The position numbers and the translations under genes were made by a program. Shown here one piece after another: positions 40,925 to 48,985 of a stretch of DNA of 64,000 bases. The first letter of the stretch is position 1; each line of letters starts with the position of its first letter. The stretch is from Streptomyces sp. NBC_00078. Lineage in GTDB: Bacteria; Actinomycetota; Actinomycetes; Streptomycetales; Streptomycetaceae. The stretch spans positions 6,014,001 to 6,078,000 of the forward strand of contig NZ_JAPELX010000001.1 in the NCBI RefSeq assembly GCF_026343335.1, written 5' to 3'. The notes below the pieces were generated by a model. The model searched no databases. It was not told where the DNA came from and was given only the letters and a program-made list of their open reading frames with translations.

Positions 40925-41569
40925 TCAGTGGTGCTGATCGGTGCCGTGCAGCGGGAAGCCCGCGATTCCGCGCCAGGCCAGTGAGGTCAGCAACTGCACC
41001 GCCTGGTCGCGCGGCACGCTGCGGTCGCTGTGCAGCCACGAACGGGCCACCACCTGGGCGAGACCGCCGAGGCCGGAGGCCAGCAGCATCGACTCCGCGC
41101 GCGAGAGGCCGGTGTCCTCGGCGATGACCTCGCAGATCGCCTCCGCGCACTCGGTCGTGACCTTGTCGACGCGCTCGCGCACTGCGGGCTCGTTCGTCAG
41201 GTCCGACTCGAAGACCAGGCGGAAGGCGCCGCCGTCGTCCTCGACGTACGCGAAATAGGCGTCCATCGTCGCCCGTACGCGCTGCTTGTTGTCGGTCGTC
41301 GACGCGAGCGCTTCGCGTACCGCCCCGATCAATGACTCGCAGTGCTGGTCCAGCAGGGCGAGATAGAGGTCGAGCTTGCCCGGGAAGTGCTGGTAGAGCA
41401 CCGGCTTGCTGACGCCGGCGCGCTCGGCGATGTCGTCCATGGCGGCCGCGTGGTAGCCCTGCGCCACGAAGACTTCCTGGGCGGCGCCCAGCAGTTGGTT
41501 CCGTCGGGCACGGCGCGGCAGGCGCGTGCCTCGCGGGCGTGCTGCCTCTGTCTGCTCGATGGCTGTCAC
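40925..41569 (-). CDS. TetR-family transcriptional regulator
   Basis: 214 residues from GTG 41569, chosen for the GGGAGG just upstream; ATG 41593 is an alternative. The N-terminal HTH (RRNQLLGAAQEVFVAQGY...MDDIAERAGVSKPVLYQHFPGKLDLYLALL) is canonical. The helical C-terminal ligand domain matches the Rv3208-type regulators beside DUF3107. The ligand and targets are unknown. Confidence 0.92.
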   Translation of the reverse strand: MTAIEQTEAARPRGTRLPRRARRNQLLGAAQEVFVAQGYHAAAMDDIAERAGVSKPVLYQHFPGKLDLYLALLDQHCESLIGAVREALASTTDNKQRVRATMDAYFAYVEDDGGAFRLVFESDLTNEPAVRERVDKVTTECAEAICEVIAEDTGLSRAESMLLASGLGGLAQVVARSWLHSDRSVPRDQAVQLLTSLAWRGIAGFPLHGTDQHH

Positions 41570-41774
41570 GCCGCCTCCCAAATTCGTCCACATGCGGTGT
41601 GCGCCGCGCCGCCATCGTACTTTTCGGTAACCCTGGTGTGCGCGGTGCGAGCGCAGAATTTCACGGACCGGACGGTGGCGAAAGCAGCGCAGACGGTTTC
41701 AAACCGGATCGAAACGGGCAACACGCCGCCTCGTTCCAGCTCAGTGGCGCCCTCCGGCGCTTCCGTATCCCTCG

Positions 41775-41999
41775 TCAGCGGTAATCGTCCTCGTCGATCG
41801 AGACGACGCGGCGCTGCTCGACGATGTCGGCCTCGTTCGCCTTGGCCGGATCCACGTCCTCAAGAGGGTCGTCGCGCTCCGATGTCAGGCCCGCAAGCTG
41901 TTCCGCGGTGTCGTTCTCCGGGGCCTCGACGTCGATCTCCTTGGCTTCCTGCGTGTCGTCGACCTCGAACGTCTCGGGATCGGTGGGGTCTACGGCCAT
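41775..41999 (-). CDS. Small acidic protein of unknown function
   Basis: 74 residues from ATG 41999, with AAGGGAG upstream. The sequence is strongly acidic (DPTDPETFEVDDTQEAKEID; ERDDPLEDVDPAKA) with no Cys or hydrophobic stretch, so it is probably disordered. It lies alone between TetR and a leaderless hydrolase gene. TAGGCT upstream is a possible -10. Confidence 0.65.
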   Translation of the reverse strand: MAVDPTDPETFEVDDTQEAKEIDVEAPENDTAEQLAGLTSERDDPLEDVDPAKANEADIVEQRRVVSIDEDDYR

Positions 42000-42151
42000 G
42001 GTTGGGCTCCCTTCCTACGAATGTCCCTGAAAGAAGCAGGGGCCACAGCGGGTGCCCTCAATACGAGCCTAGGAGACACGGCATTCGGACGCTATGCGGT
42101 GTGCGCGCGATCTGTGACGGCGAACACACGAGCCACTGCGTGATCGTCTCG

Positions 42152-42157
42152 TAACAT
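42152..42157 (+). promoter_or_regulatory. -10 element for leaderless hydrolase gene
   Basis: TAACAT is followed by 6 bases and ATG 42164, without a Shine-Dalgarno. Confidence 0.5.
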
Positions 42158-42163
42158 TGCCGC

Positions 42164-43231
42164 ATGTCTTCGACCGAGCTGCCGTCCGTGCCGGCAACCA
42201 ATGTGCTCCCGAAGGTGGCGCCCGTCAGGGTCGCGGAGGGCGAGCGGCTCAGGTCGGTCGGACTGCCGGGGATCACGCTGACGGTGCGGTCGAGACCACC
42301 GACGCGCGAGGGGCTGCCGCCCGCGTTGTACGTCCACGGGCTCGGCGGTTCCTCGCAGAACTGGTCGGCGCTGATGGAGCAGCTGGAGGGGGTCGTCGAC
42401 GGCGAGGCCGTCGACCTGCCCGGATTCGGCGACTCCCCGCCGCCGGACGACGGCGACTACTCGGTCTCCGGGCACGCGCGCGCGGTGATCCGCTTCCTCG
42501 ACGCGTCCGGCCGTGGGCCGGTGCACCTCTTCGGCAACTCGCTCGGTGGCGCCGTCACCACCCGCGTCGCGGCACTGCGCCCCGACCTCGTACGGACGCT
42601 CACGCTCGTGTCGCCGGCACTGCCGGAGATCCTCGTCCAGCGGACGGCGGTACCGACGGCGCTGCTCGCGCTGCCCGGGGTCACCGGCCTGTTCACCCGG
42701 CTCACCAGGGAGTGGACCGCGGAGCAGCGGGTCCACGGGGTGACGGCGCTGTGTTACGGCGACCCGGGACGGGTATCGCCGGAGGGTTTCAGCAACGCCG
42801 TGGAGGAGATGGAGCGGCGCCTTCAACTGCCGTACTTCTGGGACGCGATGACACGTTCCGCGCGCGGGATCGTGAACGCGTACACGCTGGGCGGCCAGCA
42901 CGGGCTGTGGCGCCAGGCCGAGCGCGTCCTCGCCCCGACCCTGCTCGTGTACGGCGGCCGGGACCAGCTCGTCGGCTTCCGCATGGCCCGGAGGGCGGCT
43001 CGCACCTTCCGCGACTCCCGCCTGCTCACCCTGCCGGAGGCGGGGCACGTGGCGATGATGGAGTACCCGGAGACGGTGGCCCGGGCCTTCTACGAACTTC
43101 TCCGCGATGCAGGCGAGTTGGCGGCGGGCCTTCCATCCGGGGAGCCGGCCGTCAAGGGCTCGGCCTCCGCCGACGGCGGTGACGCGGTCGTCGGCGACGG
43201 CGAGACCGCTGCCGAGAGCACGGGGAGCTGA
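42164..43231 (+). CDS. Alpha/beta hydrolase
   Basis: 355 residues from ATG 42164. The oxyanion motif YVHGLGGSSQNW, nucleophile elbow HLFGNSLGG, acid in VYGGRDQLVG and His in PEAGHVAMMEYP complete the triad. The N-terminal ~45 residues and the Ala/Gly-rich tail are extra. No signal peptide is seen. It ends 8 bases before the DUF3152 gene, so the two are probably one operon; a link to cell-envelope processing is only a guess. Confidence 0.88.
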   Translation: MSSTELPSVPATNVLPKVAPVRVAEGERLRSVGLPGITLTVRSRPPTREGLPPALYVHGLGGSSQNWSALMEQLEGVVDGEAVDLPGFGDSPPPDDGDYSVSGHARAVIRFLDASGRGPVHLFGNSLGGAVTTRVAALRPDLVRTLTLVSPALPEILVQRTAVPTALLALPGVTGLFTRLTREWTAEQRVHGVTALCYGDPGRVSPEGFSNAVEEMERRLQLPYFWDAMTRSARGIVNAYTLGGQHGLWRQAERVLAPTLLVYGGRDQLVGFRMARRAARTFRDSRLLTLPEAGHVAMMEYPETVARAFYELLRDAGELAAGLPSGEPAVKGSASADGGDAVVGDGETAAESTGS

Positions 43232-43239
43232 GGGCCGAC

Positions 43240-44907
43240 GTGGGACGCCACAGCCGCCGCGGAGGCCCGGCCTCCGCGAAGAGCGCCGGGGACATGGGCG
43301 AGGGGCGGGAAACCGGGGGCTCCGGGGCGCCCGAGGCCGCTGCGGGTCCCGGGAGGGACGGGGCTTCCGCCGGTTCTGCGGGATACGCGGCTCCTGCGGG
43401 GCCTGGGGGAGCCGGAGCTTCTACGGCGCCCCGGGCTGCCGGGGGGCGTCGTGACGCCCGGGACTCGGAAGGGCCGGTGCCGCAGGGGCAGGGGCAGGGG
43501 CCGCAGGGCGGTGCCGGTGGGCGCCGGGTACCCGGGCCGCCGTCCGGGCAGCAGCCCCCGGCGTACGGGGCGCCGGGGAGGGCGGGGGGCACGCCCGGCC
43601 GTGGGGCCCCGCGGCCGGCGGACGGGACGCCGGCACATGGGGTGCCGCGGTTTGCGGACGGGACGCCGGCACATGGGGTGCCGCGGTTTGCGGACGGGAC
43701 GCCGGCACATGGGGTGCCGCGGTTTGCGGACGGTACGCCCGCGCGTGGGGTGCCGCTTCTTCCTGACGGCACACCCGCACGTGGCGTTCCCCGGCTCGCC
43801 GACGGCACCCCCGCCCGTGGCACGCCCCAAGTCCGTGGTGGTCACCCCGAGCAGCGTGAAGGCGGCGGCGGGTGGGGCGAGCTGAGGCAGTCAGGCGTCT
43901 CCATACCGCGGCAGCGGCAGGCGCCGCCCGGGGGGCCGCGGCAGGACTACGTCGACGCCTTCGGCGAGGACGACGACGTCTTCGCGCCTCGCAACGCCGC
44001 CTCCGCACACGCCTCCCACCCGTACGCCTCCGTCACCGACCGGGATCCCGGCGCCGGTGTCGGTGTATCCGCCGAGACCGACGACGACCCGCCGACCGGC
44101 GTGCCGGCGCAGGCCAAGGGCGGCAAGGGGCGGACGTTCACCGGAATCGCGGCCGCCGCCGTCACCACGGTGCTCGCCGTGATCGTCGCCGGGCAGGTCG
44201 CGAACGGACGCGAAGACGACGCCGGAGGAACGCGGTCGGCCACCGACCAGGCGCGGGACGCCCGGGGCTCGGACTCGCGGCCGTCCTCGTCGCCGAGCGT
44301 GGCGACGTTGACCTATGCGCAGGCGATGGGGGAGAAGTACCCGCTCGGCGCGACGCTCAAGGGGCCGGGGAGGTTCGACGCGGTCCCCGGGTTCGACAAG
44401 GCGCCGGGCACGGGACAGAAGTACACCTACCGCGTGGACGTGGAGCAGGGGCTCGGGCTCGACGGCGAACTGTTCGCCCAGGCCGTGCAGAAGACGCTCA
44501 ACGACAAGCGGAGCTGGGCCCACAACGGCGCCCGCACCTTCGAGCGCATCCATACCGGCAAGCCCGACTTCGTGATCACACTCGCCAGCCCCGGGACCAC
44601 GGCGAAGTGGTGCGCAAAGTCCGGCCTCGACACCACCGAGGACAACGTCTCGTGCGACTCGGCCTCCACCGAGCGCGTGATGATCAACGCCTACCGATGG
44701 GCGCAGGGATCCAAGACCTATGGTGATCAAATTCACGCCTACCGGCAGATGCTGATCAATCACGAGGTCGGTCACCGGCTCGGCCACGGCCATGTCACCT
44801 GCAGCAAGAACGGCCAGCTCGCGCCGGTCATGCAGCAGCAGACCAAGTTCCTCGACCATGACGGAATCCACTGTCTGCCCAACCCCTGGCCGTATCCCGG
44901 GAGTTGA
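43240..44907 (+). CDS. DUF3152 membrane-anchored zinc metalloprotease-like protein
   Basis: 555 residues from GTG 43240. The first ~290 residues are Pro/Gly-rich and include six PDGTPARGVP-like repeats, three of them identical. One membrane helix (FTGIAAAAVTTVLAVIVAG) follows. The C-terminal DUF3152 domain ends in the zincin motif HEVGHRLGHGH (H508, E509, H512, H518). Cys pairs (WCAKSGL, NVSCDS, TCSKNG, IHCLPN) suggest disulfides. It should be an extracytoplasmic protease, equivalent by context to M. tuberculosis Rv3207c. The substrate is unknown. Confidence 0.88.
   Translation: MGRHSRRGGPASAKSAGDMGEGRETGGSGAPEAAAGPGRDGASAGSAGYAAPAGPGGAGASTAPRAAGGRRDARDSEGPVPQGQGQGPQGGAGGRRVPGPPSGQQPPAYGAPGRAGGTPGRGAPRPADGTPAHGVPRFADGTPAHGVPRFADGTPAHGVPRFADGTPARGVPLLPDGTPARGVPRLADGTPARGTPQVRGGHPEQREGGGGWGELRQSGVSIPRQRQAPPGGPRQDYVDAFGEDDDVFAPRNAASAHASHPYASVTDRDPGAGVGVSAETDDDPPTGVPAQAKGGKGRTFTGIAAAAVTTVLAVIVAGQVANGREDDAGGTRSATDQARDARGSDSRPSSSPSVATLTYAQAMGEKYPLGATLKGPGRFDAVPGFDKAPGTGQKYTYRVDVEQGLGLDGELFAQAVQKTLNDKRSWAHNGARTFERIHTGKPDFVITLASPGTTAKWCAKSGLDTTEDNVSCDSASTERVMINAYRWAQGSKTYGDQIHAYRQMLINHEVGHRLGHGHVTCSKNGQLAPVMQQQTKFLDHDGIHCLPNPWPYPGS
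43618..43725 (+). repeat. Three perfect 36-bp in-frame repeats in the DUF3152 gene
   Basis: Units at 43618-43653, 43654-43689 and 43690-43725 are identical and encode ADGTPAHGVPRF. Diverged units follow (ADGTPARGVPLL and relatives). The copy number should vary between strains. Confidence 0.93.
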
Positions 44908-44927
44908 CGGACGCCTCATATGTCACG

Positions 44928-44956
44928 TTGACATGCGCAGAAAGTTCGTAGATATT
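44928..44956 (+). promoter_or_regulatory. Strong housekeeping-type promoter of the peptide-transporter leader
   Basis: A perfect TTGACA (44928-44933), a 17-bp spacer and GATATT (44951-44956) lie 7 bases before ATG 44964. This is the best housekeeping promoter by eye in the window. Confidence 0.7.
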
Positions 44957-44963
44957 TCTGGGC

Positions 44964-45056
44964 ATGTCGACCCCCTACGCCTCCGCACGCGCAGCCATCG
45001 AGCTGGCGCTGATCGGCGTGACCCCGCTCTGCGTGGCCGACATCCTCTGTCGCTGA
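44964..45056 (+). CDS. Leaderless 30-residue ORF, candidate leader peptide
   Basis: ATG 44964 is at the predicted transcription start. The peptide begins MSTPYASARAAIELAL, is moderately hydrophobic and ends with two cysteines in LCVADILCR followed by TGA. It lies 186 bases before the peptide-binding-protein gene. A hairpin with a T run occupies the gap, as expected for attenuation. A stable small membrane peptide is the alternative. The match of promoter and start makes translation likely. Confidence 0.55.
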   Translation: MSTPYASARAAIELALIGVTPLCVADILCR

Positions 45057-45097
45057 CGTTCGCCCTCAGGCGTTCGCGTCGCGATCTTCTTCCTCCT

Positions 45098-45118
45098 CCG
45101 TGACCCGGTCACGGTTTT
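45098..45118 (+). terminator. Candidate attenuator hairpin with T run
   Basis: CCGTGAC-CCG-GTCACGG (45098-45114), a perfect 7-bp stem, is followed by TTTT. It lies between the 30-codon ORF and the transporter operon. Confidence 0.55.
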
Positions 45119-45241
45119 CGACGACCTGACGCCCGGGCAGACGTCTGTTCACTTTCGTCTCACTCCTCGTCAATCCGTCTCATCATTCGAGCAAGCCCGG
45201 TTTCACCGTAGCTCGGACCACTTCGAGAGGTCGTCCATCCG

Positions 45242-46969
45242 ATGCGTCAACCGTCCGTCAGAGTGCGCCGCGTGGCCGCGGCATCCGTAGGCCTGGTTCT
45301 GGCGGCGGGTGCCGCCGCCTGCGGGCCGAAGGACAACGATGCCAAGGGCACCGGTGGCGACTCCACCCCCCACAAGGGCGGCACGCTCACGGTCCTGAAC
45401 TCCGAGGCCCAGACGGACTTCGACCCCGCGCGTCTGTACACCTCCGGCGGCGGCAACGTCCCGTCCCTGGTCTTCCGTACGCTCACCACCCGCAACCGCG
45501 AGAACGGCGCGGCCGGCGCCAAGGTCGTCCCGGACCTCGCCACTGACACCGGGCGCCCCAACAAGGACGCGACCGTGTGGACGTACACCCTGAAGAAGGG
45601 CCTCAAGTACGAGGACGGCACGCCGATCACCTCCGCCGACATCAAGTACGGCATCGAGCGCTCCTTCGCGCCCGAACTGTCCGGTGGCGCCCCCTACTTG
45701 AGGGACTGGCTGGTCGGCGCGGCCGGCTACGAGGGCCCGTACAAGGACAAGAAGGACACGAAGGGCCTGAAGGCGATCGAGACGCCGGACAGCCGGACCG
45801 TCGTCTTCCACCTGAACAAGCCCGAGGGCGAGTTCCCGTACCTGGCCACGCAGACGCAGTTCACACCCGTACCCAAGGCCAAGGACACGGGTACGAAGTA
45901 CGAGGAGCACCCGATCTCGTCCGGCCCGTACAAGGTCGTCAAGAACGAGAACGACGGTGAGCACCTCGTCCTGGAGCGCAACGCGTACTGGTCCACGGCC
46001 GTGGACGACGAGCGCAAGGCCTACCCCGACAAGGTCGACGTGCGGTCCGGTCTGGACTCGTCCGTGATCAACCAGCGGCTGTCCGCGTCCCAGGGTGCGG
46101 ACGCGTCCGCCGTCACGACGGACACCAACCTCGGTCCGGCCGAGCTCGCCAAGGTGTCGGGCGACAAGGCCCTGGCCGCGCGCGTCGGCACGGGCCACTT
46201 CGGCTACACGAACTACATAGCGTTCAACCCGACCGTCAAGCCGTTCAACAACGTCAAGGTGCGGCAGGCGATCTCCTACGCCATCGACCGGTCGTCGGTG
46301 ATCAACGCGGCCGGCGGTTCCGCGCTCGCCGAGGCGGCCACCACCTACCTGCCGAACCAGAAGTCCTTCGGCTACACGCCGTACGACCTCTTCCCTGCGG
46401 GCCCGGCCGGCAACGCCGCGAAGGCCAAGCAGCTGCTGGCCCAGGCGGGTTACAGGAACGGGCTCACGATCACCCTGAGCCACTCCAACGCCAAGGACTT
46501 CGAGACCAGCCCGGAGATCGCGACCTCGATCCAGGACGCGCTCAAGAAGGCCGGCATCACGGTCAAGCTGCAGGGCCTGGAGGACAACGACTACCGGGAC
46601 AAGATCCACAACGTGAAGACCGAGCCCGGCTTCTTCCTCGCCCGCTGGGGTGCCGACTGGCCCTCCGGAGGCCCCTTCCTCGCCCCGATCTTCGACGGCC
46701 GGCAGATCGTCAAGGACGGCTCGAACTTCAACAACGGCCTGTTGAACGACAAGTCGGTCAATGACGAGATTGACGCGATCAACAAGTTGACCGATCTTGA
46801 CGCGGCCGCCAAGAGGTGGGGTGCACTGGACAAGAAGATCGGTGAGCAGGCCCTGACCGTGCCGCTGTTCCACCCCGTCTACAAGCGCCTGGTCGGCAGC
46901 GACATCAAGAACGTCGTGATCAGTGACTGGACCGGCGTGCTGGACATCTCGCAGGTCGCGGTGAAGTAG
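45242..46969 (+). CDS. Peptide ABC transporter substrate-binding lipoprotein (SBP family 5)
   Basis: 575 residues from ATG 45242 (GAGAGG about 13 bases upstream). The signal peptide ends AAGAAACGP, a relaxed lipobox with Cys as the acylated residue. The mature protein follows the DppA/OppA pattern: GGTLTVL start, the signature WTYTLKKGLKYEDGTPITSADIKYGIERS, ISSGPYKV, NYIAFNP, VRQAISYAIDR, and the late WGADWPSG. It captures di- or oligopeptides at the membrane surface. First gene of a four-gene import operon. Confidence 0.93.
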   Translation: MRQPSVRVRRVAAASVGLVLAAGAAACGPKDNDAKGTGGDSTPHKGGTLTVLNSEAQTDFDPARLYTSGGGNVPSLVFRTLTTRNRENGAAGAKVVPDLATDTGRPNKDATVWTYTLKKGLKYEDGTPITSADIKYGIERSFAPELSGGAPYLRDWLVGAAGYEGPYKDKKDTKGLKAIETPDSRTVVFHLNKPEGEFPYLATQTQFTPVPKAKDTGTKYEEHPISSGPYKVVKNENDGEHLVLERNAYWSTAVDDERKAYPDKVDVRSGLDSSVINQRLSASQGADASAVTTDTNLGPAELAKVSGDKALAARVGTGHFGYTNYIAFNPTVKPFNNVKVRQAISYAIDRSSVINAAGGSALAEAATTYLPNQKSFGYTPYDLFPAGPAGNAAKAKQLLAQAGYRNGLTITLSHSNAKDFETSPEIATSIQDALKKAGITVKLQGLEDNDYRDKIHNVKTEPGFFLARWGADWPSGGPFLAPIFDGRQIVKDGSNFNNGLLNDKSVNDEIDAINKLTDLDAAAKRWGALDKKIGEQALTVPLFHPVYKRLVGSDIKNVVISDWTGVLDISQVAVK

Positions 46970-46973
46970 CGCC

Positions 46974-47990
46974 GTGAGCGAGGCACTTGTCGCCACCCAG
47001 GTCCCCGAGGTGTCCCCCTCGGGGACCTCGGGGGCCCGTCAGTTCTGGCGGCGGCTGCGTACGCAGCGCGCCGCCCTCGTCGCGGCGGCCGTCGTCGCGC
47101 TGCTGGTCCTGCTCGCGCTCGCCGCGCCGCTGCTCACCGCGATCGAGGGGCAGGACCCGACCACGTACCATCCCTCCCTGGTGGACTCCGCGCGCGGTGG
47201 CGTGCCGATCGGATCCTTCGGAGGGATGAGCGGGGACCACTGGCTCGGCGTCGAACCGCAGACCGGACGCGACCTGTTCGCGCGGCTGGTCTACGGCGCC
47301 AGGGTCTCCCTGGGCGTCGCGCTCGCCGCCACCGCCGTGCAGGTCTTCCTCGGTGTCGTCGTCGGCGTCGCGGCCGCGCTCGGCAGCCGATGGGTTGATC
47401 AACTGTTGAGCCGGCTCGCGGACATCATCGTCGCCCTGCCATTGATGATCATGGCGTTGGCTCTGCTGGCCATCGTGCCCAGCAGCTTCCCGAGGCCGGT
47501 GCTGGTCGCGCTCATCATCGGCTTCGTCGCCTGGGGCACCATCGCCAAGATCGCGCGCGCCGCGACGCTCAGCCTGAAGGAACTCGACTACGTCTCCGCC
47601 GCCCGGCTCAGCGGCTGGAGCACCTGGCGGATCGCCCGCCGGGAACTGCTGCCCGGGCTCGCCGCGCCCGTCATCACCTACGCCGCGCTCATGGTCCCGG
47701 CCAACATCGCCATCGAGGCCTCGCTGTCCTTCCTCGGCGTCGGTGTGAAGCCTCCGACGCCGTCCTGGGGACAGATGCTCACCTCCGCCAACGTCTGGTA
47801 CCAGGCCGCCCCGCAGTACCTGCTGCTGCCGGCAGGCGCGCTGTTCGTGACCGTGCTCGCGCTCACCGTCCTCGGCGACGGCATCCGCACCGCCCTGGAC
47901 CCGCGCGCGGCCTCCCGCCTGCGCGTGGGCACGGGCCGCAAGCAGGAGGCCAAGGCGGACACGAGCGCCGGGCAGGAGGCGCGCTCATGA
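46974..47990 (+). CDS. Peptide ABC transporter permease (DppC-like)
   Basis: 338 residues from GTG 46974, 4 bases after the binding-protein stop. An N-terminal TM (FWRRLRTQRAALVAAAVVALLVLLAL) and the DppC signature HWLGVEPQTGRDLFARLVYGARVSL are seen, with the EAA loop GWSTWRIARRELLPGLAAPV. About six membrane segments. Its stop overlaps the next start (ATGA). The C-type permease precedes the B-type here, the reverse of the usual order. Confidence 0.93.
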   Translation: MSEALVATQVPEVSPSGTSGARQFWRRLRTQRAALVAAAVVALLVLLALAAPLLTAIEGQDPTTYHPSLVDSARGGVPIGSFGGMSGDHWLGVEPQTGRDLFARLVYGARVSLGVALAATAVQVFLGVVVGVAAALGSRWVDQLLSRLADIIVALPLMIMALALLAIVPSSFPRPVLVALIIGFVAWGTIAKIARAATLSLKELDYVSAARLSGWSTWRIARRELLPGLAAPVITYAALMVPANIAIEASLSFLGVGVKPPTPSWGQMLTSANVWYQAAPQYLLLPAGALFVTVLALTVLGDGIRTALDPRAASRLRVGTGRKQEAKADTSAGQEARS

Positions 47991-48985
47991 GCGGCTTCGC
48001 CGGTTTCGCGCTGCGCCGGACCGTGGGCAGCGTGATCACCCTGCTCGTCATCTCGGTGATCATCTACGTCGTCTTCTACGCCACTCCCGGCAACGTCGCC
48101 CAGATCACCTGCGGCCCGCGCTGCTCACCGGAACAGGTCCACCAGGTCGCCCAGCAGCTCAAGCTCGGCGATCCGCTGTACCTGCGCTACTGGCACTTCC
48201 TGGAAGGCATCGTCGTCGGCCAGGACTACTCGACCGGCACGTCCGTCGAACACTGCTCGGCACCCTGCCTGGGGCTCTCGTACCAGACCGACCAGCAGGT
48301 CACCCGGATCATCCTGACGAAGCTGCCCGTCAGCCTGTCACTGGTGGTCGGAGCGATGGTCCTCTGGCTCCTGCTGGGCGTCGGCACCGGGGTGCTCTCC
48401 GCCTGGCGGCGCGGCCGGTTCACCGAGCGTGCCCTGACCGGAATCACCCTCGCGGGCATCTCCACACCCGTCTTCGTCATCGGCCTCGTCCTGATGATCG
48501 TGGTCTGCGGGCAACTGGAGCTGCTGCCCTTCCCGGAGTACGTCTCCTTCTCCGGCGACCCCGAGCAGTGGGCCTGGGGCCTGCTGCTGCCCTGGTTCAC
48601 CCTCGCCCTCAGCGAGTCGGCCTACTTCGCCCGGCTCACCCGGGCGTCGATGCTGGAGACGCTCGCCGAGGACCACATCCGCACCTTCCGCGCCTACGGG
48701 GTGGGCGAGCGGTCCATCGTGGGCCGGCACGCCCTGCGGGGCGCCATGGCACCGATCATCGCCCTGAACGCCAACGACTTCGGCAGTGCGGTGGGCGGCG
48801 CCGTGCTCATCGAGTCGCTCTTCGGGCTGCCCGGCATCGGCCAGGAACTGGTGCATGCCGTGACCGTCGTGGACCTCCCGGTCGTCGTCGGCATGGTCCT
48901 GGTGATCGGCTTCTTCGTGGTCCTCGCCAACGCCGTCGCCGACGTGCTGTACGCGGTGGCCGACCGACGGGTGGTACTGACGTGA
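47987..48985 (+). CDS. Peptide ABC transporter permease (DppB-like)
   Basis: 332 residues from ATG 47987. It begins with the DppB-type helix FALRRTVGSVITLLVISVIIY followed by ATPGNVAQ. The EAA loop is YGVGERSIVGRHALRGAMAPIIALNANDFG. An insertion between TM1 and TM2 contains four Cys (ITCGPRCS; EHCSAPC), which could form outer disulfides. It overlaps the ATPase gene by 4 bases. Confidence 0.93.
   Translation: MSGFAGFALRRTVGSVITLLVISVIIYVVFYATPGNVAQITCGPRCSPEQVHQVAQQLKLGDPLYLRYWHFLEGIVVGQDYSTGTSVEHCSAPCLGLSYQTDQQVTRIILTKLPVSLSLVVGAMVLWLLLGVGTGVLSAWRRGRFTERALTGITLAGISTPVFVIGLVLMIVVCGQLELLPFPEYVSFSGDPEQWAWGLLLPWFTLALSESAYFARLTRASMLETLAEDHIRTFRAYGVGERSIVGRHALRGAMAPIIALNANDFGSAVGGAVLIESLFGLPGIGQELVHAVTVVDLPVVVGMVLVIGFFVVLANAVADVLYAVADRRVVLT

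Noticed and set aside
43100-43860. The 36-bp repeats as a CRISPR array
   Set aside because: The units are contiguous without spacers and in frame with the DUF3152 protein; no cas gene is present.
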